Assembly (NCBI RefSeq): GCF_004331645.1
Contig: NZ_SJSK01000002.1
Span: 310,001-374,000 of the forward strand
DNA: 64,000 bases
Direction: 5' to 3'
Origin: Pedobacter frigiditerrae
GTDB taxonomy: Bacteria > Bacteroidota > Bacteroidia > Sphingobacteriales > Sphingobacteriaceae
Shown: positions 46,388-54,490 of the stretch, in pieces
Position numbering within the stretch: the stretch's first letter is position 1
Layout: each line of letters opens with the position of its first letter
Notes under the pieces: model-generated
Seen by the model: only the letters and a program-made list of their open reading frames with translations
Databases searched by the model: none
What the model was told of the DNA's origin: nothing
Position numbers and translations under genes: made by a program

Positions 46388-47471
46388 TCAATAGGTAACA
46401 AGTAAACTTTCCTTGCTGGCTGGCATCCCATGAAAAAAGCTCCACTCAAATTGAACCACTAAGCCATATCGATCACAAAGATCTAAAAACCTTTCTGGAG
46501 GTAAGCCCAAATGAAATCGGAGATAATTACCACCCAAATCTTTGGTGCGTTGGATAGTGTTCTTTTTAAACCAGGTTGTATCGTATCCCAACTGTACACC
46601 TTCTTTGGTGCGCATCCAACGATGCCATACCACGGTTGGTCCACGAGGGATGAAGTGCGCATTGTTCAAATAAAATTGTTTGTCTTTTACTTCAAAGGTT
46701 TTAATACCCAGGGGAATACTCCTTTCATCGCTACCCATGCCACTGGCATCAATTATCGTTAGTTTAGCTTGATAGGGAATTGAAATGACATTGGCATTTC
46801 CAGCAATGGTTTTGGTTTGTGTAATTAATACCTTACCTGCTTTATCAACTACCACAAGTTTTGCTTTCCCCTCAAATTTTTCGGCGTTGTTAAGGTTAAA
46901 GTGAATATTTACCAGTTGGTTTTTGCTATCTACAAAAGGCATTACACGGGCTATGCCCACCGTCCCATGAAGATGTAAAACCACATCATCCCATAATCCT
47001 GAAAGAGACATTACTGCGCCATTGATCAGATTGTGGAATGTAGGAAGCATCCGTTTCGGGTATATTTTTTAGGGATGCCAAAGCAATTTCGATAACCATG
47101 GTTTTTCCTGGTTTGGCATTTTCATTCTCCAACTCAAAAAAAACAGGTGCCATCCCTCCTTCTTTCTGACCAATTAGTTTGCCATTGACATATAATTCTG
47201 GCCTGAAGCGTGCTCCTTTTAATTGTAGTGTAATGGCTTTCCAATTTCCTTTAGGCAACTGAACTACCTTTTTATACCACAAAGTTTCGCCTGTAATTTT
47301 TTTAGGATCACTTGCAATTGATGGAACCGATACTTTTTGGGTGTACTTTCTGTTAAAGCCCATTTCCCATTCTCCATTTAATACCTTGGTTGCGGTTGAC
47401 TGTGCAAAGGTCAGCGTTGAATAAAAGACCATAGCCGATAAACAGATATTAGGGAATATTTTGTTTTTCAT
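46388..47471 (-). pseudogene. GH2 glycosidase, frameshifted and 3'-truncated
   Basis: Starts at ATG 47471 with a signal peptide (MKNKIFPNICLSAM..., ending LTFAQ) and a GH2 jelly roll (WYKKVVQLPKGNWKAITLQL, ARFRPELYVNGKLIGQKEG). The first frame reads to SDQWRSNVS and then goes out of frame. The second frame continues SGLWDDVVLHLHG as the homologous sequence, so one extra T in a TTT run (plus-strand 47002-47004) explains the break. The second frame carries the Ig-like domain and barrel start (FYLNNAHFIPRGPTVVWHRW, LGGNYLRFHLGLPPERFLDLCD) but stops at SKESLLVTY, before both catalytic glutamates. It is therefore inactive. It was the last gene of the right-hand PUL, 60 bp after the GH3 gene. Confidence 0.85.
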
Positions 47472-47531
47472 AAGGATGTTTGTTTTTGGTAAGTGACTCG
47501 TCAATACTTGCAAAACTGAAGAATTAGTATT

Positions 47532-49706
47532 TTAAGGTTTTAATTCCACCATTGATACTTGACGAATATCTTTTGATGAGCTTCCCACCAAAATCTGATA
47601 TTTTCCACCATCCATTACCCATTGAAATAGCTGATCATTATAATATTGGAAAGCCGTTTGATCTAATTCTATTTTTAGGGTTTGTGTTTCGCCCGCCTTA
47701 AGGAATATTTTCTGAAAAGCTTTAAGCTCCTTTTCTGGTCGTGGTAATTTTGGTTCATCTTGACCCACATACAGTTGCACAACTTCGGCCCCATCCTTTT
47801 TACCTGTATTTGTAATGGTTAGTGTGATTGAAACTTTTTTATCTCCCGCTACCACGTCCAGCTTATCGTATTTAAAAGTGGTGTAGGAAAGTCCGTGACC
47901 AAAAGCAAATTGTGGCTCAACTTTATAGGTATCGAAATAACGATAGCCTACAAAAATATCTTCATGGTAAACAGCCGTTCCGTTTACACCCGGATAATCG
48001 CCAAGTTTGTGTGCAGGAGAATCTTCCAATTTTTTAGGGAAAGTCATTGGTAATTTTCCTGAGGGATTTACTTTGCCAAAAATAACATTTGCCAATGCAT
48101 TGCCACCTTCCATACCTGGATACCAGCCTTCTATCACTACTTTTGCTTCATCAATCCAAGCATTCATTTCTACTGGCCCACCACCCATCATGATGATCAC
48201 AAGGTTTGGTTTAACTTTTAGTAATGATTTTATTAATTCGTCTTGTCCGAAAGGTAATTTTAAATCTTTCTTGTCCACTCCTTCAGCATCATAGGCATTA
48301 TCATCCCATTTACTAAAATCGTATCCATGTACCCAACCACCAACAAAAATTACCTGATCAGCAGTTGTTGCAATTTTAACTGCTTCTGCAATGAGTTGCT
48401 GATTAGCGATTGCATTTTTAGCTACCTCATAACCCTTTGCAAAAGTTACCTTGGCTTTTGATCCAACATAATTCTGAATTCCCATTAAAGGAGTAATTTC
48501 ATAAGTAGGTTTTACTTGAGAGCTACCGCCTCCCATTGCATTTGGTTTCATGGCATTAGTACCAATTACAGCAATATTTTTAATTTTTGCAGCATTTAAT
48601 GGCAATACCTGATCTTTATTTTTTAGCAAAACAATTGCTTCCTCTGCAACTTTTAAGGCGGTTTGTTGGTGTTCTTTTGTGGCGAATTGTCCGGCTTTAC
48701 GGCTTTTATCTAGCATTCCGGTTTTAATCATGACCCTTAAAATTCTCCTCACCTTTTCGTCTATAAGTGCAACCGGCACTTTACCAGCATTAACCAAGGT
48801 AATCACTGTGTCACCCATGAAAAATTTAGCATAATTTGGTTTGGGCAACATACCAAGGTCTGTACCCATTTCTAAGTCGGTTCCATTGTAAAGTGCTTCA
48901 TTGGTATGATGTACCGCCCCCCAATCGCTCATTAACAAACCTTTAAAACCCCATTCTCCTTTTAAAATTTTATTGACAAGGTAATAATTATGCGTTGCCC
49001 ATTGTCCTCTAAATTTATTATAAGATCCCATCACTGTATTTACATCGCCTTCTATTACAGCGGCTTTAAAACCTGGCAAATAAATTTCTCGTAAAGCTCG
49101 TTCGCTCATTTCTACATCAACGGCGGTTCTATCAGTTTCTTGGTTATTGGCAATAAAATGTTTTAAACTGGCTGAAATACCTTGATCTTGTACCCCTTTA
49201 ATATATCCAACTGCCATTTTACTAATCAAAAATGGATCTTCGCTTAAGTACTCAAAATTTCTACCATTTAGTGGCGTTCTGATGATATTTATACCAGGCC
49301 CTAAAATCACGTCCTTGCCTCTTGCATTGGCTTCGCTACCCAATACCGCCCCAAATTTATAACCCAATTGAGGATTCCATGTGGCGGCTAATGCATTACC
49401 AGTGGGTAAGTAAGTACCTGCATCGTTTACGTGATCATTAGAAGTGTCCCAATCTCTACCGTGTTCTGGTCTAACACCATGTGGGCCATCAGACATGACC
49501 AATTCTGGAATGCCTAATCTAGCTACACCTGCCGAAGTGAATGAAGAACTGGCGTGAATCATTCCTACTTTTTCTGCCAAGGTCATTTTAGAAAGGAGTT
49601 GATTGATTTGTTGCTCAACTGTATTTCGTTGTGCATGAACCGAAAAATTAAAAGCAGAAAAAAATATTAAAAAGATAAGTCTTGCTTGTGGGTAGGTAAG
49701 TTTCAT
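47532..49706 (-). CDS. GH3 beta-glucosidase / beta-xylosidase
   Basis: 724 aa with a signal peptide (cleavage near SVHAQ, 26). The barrel domain has SDGPHGVRPEHGRDWD, LGPGINIIRTPLNGRNFEYLSEDP, KHFIANNQETDR and nucleophile Asp261 in LLMSDWGAVH. The alpha/beta sandwich (about 350-590) carries GWYPGMEGGNALANVIFG, and a C-terminal fibronectin-III-like domain ends the protein (GLSYTTFKYDKL onward). GH3 exo-enzymes remove beta-D-glucose (or xylose) from non-reducing ends, which suits oligosaccharides from the GH9 enzyme in the same operon. The acid/base residue is not fixed by eye. It lies 112 bp after the GH2 gene. Confidence 0.93.
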   Translation of the reverse strand: MKLTYPQARLIFLIFFSAFNFSVHAQRNTVEQQINQLLSKMTLAEKVGMIHASSSFTSAGVARLGIPELVMSDGPHGVRPEHGRDWDTSNDHVNDAGTYLPTGNALAATWNPQLGYKFGAVLGSEANARGKDVILGPGINIIRTPLNGRNFEYLSEDPFLISKMAVGYIKGVQDQGISASLKHFIANNQETDRTAVDVEMSERALREIYLPGFKAAVIEGDVNTVMGSYNKFRGQWATHNYYLVNKILKGEWGFKGLLMSDWGAVHHTNEALYNGTDLEMGTDLGMLPKPNYAKFFMGDTVITLVNAGKVPVALIDEKVRRILRVMIKTGMLDKSRKAGQFATKEHQQTALKVAEEAIVLLKNKDQVLPLNAAKIKNIAVIGTNAMKPNAMGGGSSQVKPTYEITPLMGIQNYVGSKAKVTFAKGYEVAKNAIANQQLIAEAVKIATTADQVIFVGGWVHGYDFSKWDDNAYDAEGVDKKDLKLPFGQDELIKSLLKVKPNLVIIMMGGGPVEMNAWIDEAKVVIEGWYPGMEGGNALANVIFGKVNPSGKLPMTFPKKLEDSPAHKLGDYPGVNGTAVYHEDIFVGYRYFDTYKVEPQFAFGHGLSYTTFKYDKLDVVAGDKKVSITLTITNTGKKDGAEVVQLYVGQDEPKLPRPEKELKAFQKIFLKAGETQTLKIELDQTAFQYYNDQLFQWVMDGGKYQILVGSSSKDIRQVSMVELKP

Positions 49707-49818
49707 TTAATAAGAATTTATAATGGATTGAATGTTGAACTAGCTAAAATAACCCCGGGAATAAGAAATATTGAGCCTGTTTTGTTAATAAAAAGGGTTA
49801 ATATGTTAACTGATTTGG

Positions 49819-52608
49819 CTATTTAAAGTCAAACCACAATGTACCTTTAAAAGAATCGTAATTTAGCTGAATGTTTTGCTGACTAGTTGGCCCTAAAAAT
49901 TCAGGTTTTTGAAATTTGGTACCAATTGGTGCTATCGCATTCATGAAACCTAAATCCCCGGCAGGAAATGCTGCTTTTACAGACTCTCTGGTTGCTTTAG
50001 CGTAGGCTGGCTTAAATAATTGAAGAAAAACATTTTGATTGGCCGTGTAAACGGTAAAATCTGCCTCGCTATTAGCTAATTTAACCCAATAAAATGGGCC
50101 ATGATATCCCTTAAATTCTGGATAATCGAATTTTTCTCCAGTAATGCCATCGTTATATTCCTTTTTCCAAAGCCCAAACTCGGCACCATCCATTCTGTTT
50201 TTATATACCCTTTCAGGCCCATTCCCCATGAATTCAGCTCCTTTAACCAATTGCTCGGGATAATTAAATGTGATCCCCATAAAGTTATAGCCTAACTGCT
50301 GGTCGAAACGATTTGCAGCATACTCATAATCGAGTTTTACTGGCATACCAGCAGTAAAAGTCCATTTTACGTTTAACCACTCTTCACCTTTGTATGCACT
50401 TTCTACAATTACATTGCCATCTTTTACATAGTTTTTAAAGTATTGAAGCTTCATTTCTGAGCGAGCTTGCGCAAGAATTGGTCCTTTAGATAGACTTATT
50501 TGTTTTCCTTTTGAAATAACATGGTCTAGTAGCCCAGTAGTTTCATCAAACTGAACATCTAATTCATTTACCAAAACATTAAGTTTTCCTGATTTTAGTA
50601 TCGCTTGAGGTTGTGTTTTAAATTCCTTTAAAACAATATCAGATTTGATTACATCTTCTGGAAATTTTAATGACCATGACCAAGTGTAAATCTCTTTTCC
50701 CTTCGGATCTATAGCGGTAAAGATCAATACATCGTTTTTTTTCCAATCGCTGGGCAAATTTAGTTTGAGCGCCGTAGTTTCTCCCGGGTTGACACTTGCT
50801 AAGAGAATCATTTGATCTGAGGCTTTTACCATCGTTTTTAACTCATCTTTATCTCTTATAAACTTTTTTAATTCCCATTTAAAAGTACATTGGTTTAAAT
50901 TTGTATAGAGGTATCTGTTTTCTATAAAAAGTTTTCCATCAAAATTGGTTGGAATGTATTTGTTGTTAACCACAATAGGCGACCAAATTTTTCTTACCGC
51001 ATTAAAACTGCCCTCTTTTTCATGATGTGGCCCAACAATACCGTCTGGAGCACTATCGCCTGCTAAATCAATCGCTCCATTTTTATCCGTTCGCACCACG
51101 CCTTCATCTGCAAAAGACCATAAAAAGCCGCCTGCCCCGTAGGGATGTTTGAGCATCATGTCCCAAAAGTCCTGTAATCCCGCCGCCATGCCTCCATCGT
51201 AATTGCCATGCATAAATTCGGTAGGAAAAAATACTTCTTTGCTATATAGCATGGCATTAACCATATAATTATAATCAGGATAGTGACGAGTATCTGTACC
51301 TCTAAACTTTTCCCACGGGTGAATGATCATTCTTTTTTGAGGATCATATAAATCAAAATCATCATCTAGTTCCCTGTTCCAGCCACCCTCATTTCCATTT
51401 GCCCAAATTACTATGGATGGGTGGTTAACATCCCTTACTACAAGTTCTTTCACCAACTTTTTGCCAATTGGGGTATCATAGCTTTTTTGCCATCCAGTTA
51501 ATTCATCAATAACAAATAAACCTAACGAGTCGCACACCTCTAAAAAATGCTGATCTGGAGGGTAGTGAGACATTCGCACTGCATTCATGTTCATTTGTTT
51601 AATCAATTTAACATCATCAATGCTAATTTGCTTACTCAATGCTCTCCCACTTTCTGGCCAAAAACTATGTCTATTTACACCCTTAAATTTAATTTTAACA
51701 TCATTTACATAAATCCCATCGGCTGGCCTAAGTTCAACTGTTCTAAAACCTATTTTCTGTTTAACTTGATGCACAATCTTTTTTTGATCTACTAACGAAA
51801 CCGTTAAATTGTACAGATAAGGTGCCTCAGGGTTCCATTTCTTGATATCTTTAAACCTTGTGGATATCCTCGTATTTCCTTGTTTATCAATTAATTGTTG
51901 AGTTGAGCCAATTTTTTTCCCATCCAAGGTTTTGAGTTCCACCTCAATTTTTTGAGAGGAAAATTCTCCTTGCGTAAAAACATCGACCATTAAGGTCCCA
52001 TCCGCCGTTGCGTTAACAGCAACCCGATCTATAAATTTTTTGGGTACGATCTCTAAATAAACTGGCCTGTAAATGCCACCAAATTGCCAGTAATCTCCCT
52101 CTCTTTCTGCTTTGTTTACAGATGCATTAGTAGATTTTTTATAGACCTTAATTTCTAACAAATTTGTACCAGTGGGATTCAATTTATCGGTAATGTTATA
52201 TTTGAAACGATAAAAACCACCTTGATGAATGGGGCCGGCCAATTTACCGTTGATCTTTACCTCGGTATCAGTCATTGCGCCCTCAAAAACGATAAATACC
52301 TCTTTGTTTAAACTAGCTGGTGATTCAAAATTTTGTTTATACCAACCAAATTCATTTGGATTATTTGAATCAGAAAAATAATTATAAGTACCAAAACCTT
52401 GTAATTCCCAATTAGAAGGCACCTTAATTTTACTCCATTTGCCACTGTTCATTCCGGTGTTTACCATAAAATCCCAGCTAACGGTGTGGTCTTTATCAAC
52501 CCCAGAAAGATATTGGTATTGAGTTTCTTGGGCGTTTGAAACAATTGACAAACTAAATTGCAACAAGAGAATGAAAGTTTTGATCTTAATATTTTTTATA
52601 GAATTCAT
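49819..52608 (-). CDS. GH2 beta-galactosidase (LacZ-type, with domain 5)
   Basis: 929 aa with a signal peptide (cleavage near VSNAQ, 27). The LacZ-like layout is complete: jelly roll (GFGTYNYFSDSNNPNEFGWY, FEGAMTDTEVKINGKLAG), Ig-like domain, barrel with KGVNRHSFWPESGRALS, VRMSHYPPDQHFLEVCDSLG, acid/base Glu407 in IWANGNEGGWN, nucleophile Glu464 in FFPTEFMHGNY. A second Ig domain and a large C-terminal super-sandwich follow (LDHVISKGKQISLSKGP, GNGPERVYKNRMDGAEFGLW). It probably removes beta-galactose from a hemicellulose side chain such as galactosylated xyloglucan. It starts 3 bp after the GH9 stop. Confidence 0.92.
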   Translation of the reverse strand: MNSIKNIKIKTFILLLQFSLSIVSNAQETQYQYLSGVDKDHTVSWDFMVNTGMNSGKWSKIKVPSNWELQGFGTYNYFSDSNNPNEFGWYKQNFESPASLNKEVFIVFEGAMTDTEVKINGKLAGPIHQGGFYRFKYNITDKLNPTGTNLLEIKVYKKSTNASVNKAEREGDYWQFGGIYRPVYLEIVPKKFIDRVAVNATADGTLMVDVFTQGEFSSQKIEVELKTLDGKKIGSTQQLIDKQGNTRISTRFKDIKKWNPEAPYLYNLTVSLVDQKKIVHQVKQKIGFRTVELRPADGIYVNDVKIKFKGVNRHSFWPESGRALSKQISIDDVKLIKQMNMNAVRMSHYPPDQHFLEVCDSLGLFVIDELTGWQKSYDTPIGKKLVKELVVRDVNHPSIVIWANGNEGGWNRELDDDFDLYDPQKRMIIHPWEKFRGTDTRHYPDYNYMVNAMLYSKEVFFPTEFMHGNYDGGMAAGLQDFWDMMLKHPYGAGGFLWSFADEGVVRTDKNGAIDLAGDSAPDGIVGPHHEKEGSFNAVRKIWSPIVVNNKYIPTNFDGKLFIENRYLYTNLNQCTFKWELKKFIRDKDELKTMVKASDQMILLASVNPGETTALKLNLPSDWKKNDVLIFTAIDPKGKEIYTWSWSLKFPEDVIKSDIVLKEFKTQPQAILKSGKLNVLVNELDVQFDETTGLLDHVISKGKQISLSKGPILAQARSEMKLQYFKNYVKDGNVIVESAYKGEEWLNVKWTFTAGMPVKLDYEYAANRFDQQLGYNFMGITFNYPEQLVKGAEFMGNGPERVYKNRMDGAEFGLWKKEYNDGITGEKFDYPEFKGYHGPFYWVKLANSEADFTVYTANQNVFLQLFKPAYAKATRESVKAAFPAGDLGFMNAIAPIGTKFQKPEFLGPTSQQNIQLNYDSFKGTLWFDFK

Positions 52609-52611
52609 CTT

Positions 52612-54402
52612 TTAATTTTTTGAGTAGCCACATTCATATTGTAATGCCTGTATTGCATTTACCAGATAAACTAAAGGCGCATTCCAATTAATGGCAATTT
52701 CGTTGGCTGCATAAGAATTCATACTATCCGTATAGGCCTCATCGGCTACCATACTAGGTAATGCAACTCCATCTTGCTTTCCAGGATTAGGCCCACCTAC
52801 CAAAAAACCTGGCACTGGTTCTTTAATTCGATCTGCTGCAGAAGGACGATGGTGAGGAAACATTGGCGTTTTTGACCCAAAACCAGTAACATAAGAAAAA
52901 CCTGTAGCATTACGTCCTAACAAATAATCGAGATTAGACAATGCATGATCTAGGTACTTTTTATCTTTTGTGATTTGATAAGCTTGAATGAGTACTATGC
53001 CCTGATTTGCCGCATTGGCATTACTGCCCCAACCAAAATCTCTGTTTGTTTTACCCATAACAGTTTGATAGGCAGTTGAAGATGCACCTTCAATGAAATC
53101 GTTAGCCATTTTTAGCAACCTTTTCTTAATGATTTCGGCGTCCGTTTTTTGGTTGTTTTTTAAAGCTGCTTCATTTCTTAGTAGCGAATAATAACCTAAA
53201 AGCCTAACATTGTTCCAAGATGGTAAGGGCATTCGTTCATCTGGTAAGATATTTACAGCAGTATAGTATTTTTCATTTTGTGTGGTTAGGTATAATTCTA
53301 TGGCCGCCCAAATAAATTCATCTGTAAAATTCCGATCACCATAACCACCAGTAGTAATTTTAGGTTCATATTTGTTATTCATCGAATTTTGATCATAAGA
53401 CATACTAGGATTTTTTATGGCCCAGTCCCAAGCCTTTTTGGCTGCATTTAAGCAAGAATCTGAAAGTCCTGGCAATTGTGTCTCATATTTTCTAAAAATA
53501 CGACTTGCCTGAGCGGTTACCGCAGCAAAATCGAGCGTAGCTGAAGTTCCTTTCTGAACCACATAACGAGGTAATTTTGTAATCTCGGGCATTACCATAC
53601 CATCAAAAAATGCGTTGGTTAACTTATTGTAAACCCCTCCATCATCTTGGTCTTGCATGCATAACATCCACCTAACGTTCCATAAAATCTCATCTAATTC
53701 ATCAGGTACCTTATTGCTGCTTTCTGGAATATTTAAGTTTATTTTTTTTACATAAGATGGAAAATCTTCATACAGCGAAAGTAAAGTACCCGTGGTAATA
53801 CCAGAATTTACAATGTATTTATTGTAATCGCCTGCATCATACCATCCTCTTGGTGCAGAAATTATTGTTCCGGTTGGCTTTTTTTCGGTTGCCGCAGAAG
53901 GGTGGATTAACACTTTATTATCTGGATGACCCGCATTTCTAAACCATGGTCCCGCATATTTTTCTGGTAAGGCCATTGAAGCTCTTTGGTAATAAAATGC
54001 TTTTACCGTACCTTTAGCCAAATCTGCAAACACATCATTTTTAATACTAAATTGATAGCTATAGCCCATATCTGGGATATAAATAATATAATCGCCAGGC
54101 TTTGTAAAATCTGAGAAATTAGCAATTAAGGTTTTTTTACCATTTAAAGCTACATTGGTGGAGGGTTGTAAATTCCCACTAAAAACAATCTTGTTTTCTT
54201 TTGCAGTTATAATTTCGAACTTGGTCAAACTATCTGCGCTAACAACAGCTATTTTTTGTGCGTTTGGATAAAAGCCAAGTTGATTAAAGCGAATATTTTC
54301 TGATAGGAATAAATTATTTAAGTTAACCTGTTGTGCATTTAAAGTAATATTAACAAAAATTAAAAAAGAAGAAAGTAAAAACGATTTGAAAAAGAAGCTC
54401 AT
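52612..54402 (-). CDS. GH9 endo-glucanase-family enzyme
   Basis: 596 aa with a signal peptide (cleavage near TLNAQ, 24). A CelD-type N-terminal Ig-like domain (about 35-125, NIRFNQLGFYPNAQKIAVV) precedes the (alpha/alpha)6 barrel: PRGWYDAGDYNKYIVNS with catalytic Asp189 and Asp192, ATGFSYVTGFGSKTPMFPHHRPS, and the acid Glu568 in YAANEIAINWNAP. All key residues are present. GH9 inverts beta-1,4-glucan linkages; within a SusCD operon with GH2 and GH3 it could cut xyloglucan, glucomannan or mixed-linkage glucan. No lipobox, so it is likely periplasmic. It is 3 bp upstream of the GH2 gene and 88 bp after the other GH2. Confidence 0.93.
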   Translation of the reverse strand: MSFFFKSFLLSSFLIFVNITLNAQQVNLNNLFLSENIRFNQLGFYPNAQKIAVVSADSLTKFEIITAKENKIVFSGNLQPSTNVALNGKKTLIANFSDFTKPGDYIIYIPDMGYSYQFSIKNDVFADLAKGTVKAFYYQRASMALPEKYAGPWFRNAGHPDNKVLIHPSAATEKKPTGTIISAPRGWYDAGDYNKYIVNSGITTGTLLSLYEDFPSYVKKINLNIPESSNKVPDELDEILWNVRWMLCMQDQDDGGVYNKLTNAFFDGMVMPEITKLPRYVVQKGTSATLDFAAVTAQASRIFRKYETQLPGLSDSCLNAAKKAWDWAIKNPSMSYDQNSMNNKYEPKITTGGYGDRNFTDEFIWAAIELYLTTQNEKYYTAVNILPDERMPLPSWNNVRLLGYYSLLRNEAALKNNQKTDAEIIKKRLLKMANDFIEGASSTAYQTVMGKTNRDFGWGSNANAANQGIVLIQAYQITKDKKYLDHALSNLDYLLGRNATGFSYVTGFGSKTPMFPHHRPSAADRIKEPVPGFLVGGPNPGKQDGVALPSMVADEAYTDSMNSYAANEIAINWNAPLVYLVNAIQALQYECGYSKN

Positions 54403-54490
54403 TTTATGATTTTATTGGGATAAACTTATTGGGAAAACAGCAGTCTATTGCCATCTTGAAAATTAATTGGGATCATTAGCACTCTCATTA

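Noticed and set aside
46388..47050. Two separate small genes at the end of the right-hand PUL
   Set aside because: The two frames are consecutive parts of one GH2 fold and join by removing one base, so they are one pseudogene.
49774..49790. CCTGT upstream of the GH3 gene as a right-hand PUL operator
   Set aside because: No second half-site lies at 10 bp on either side.
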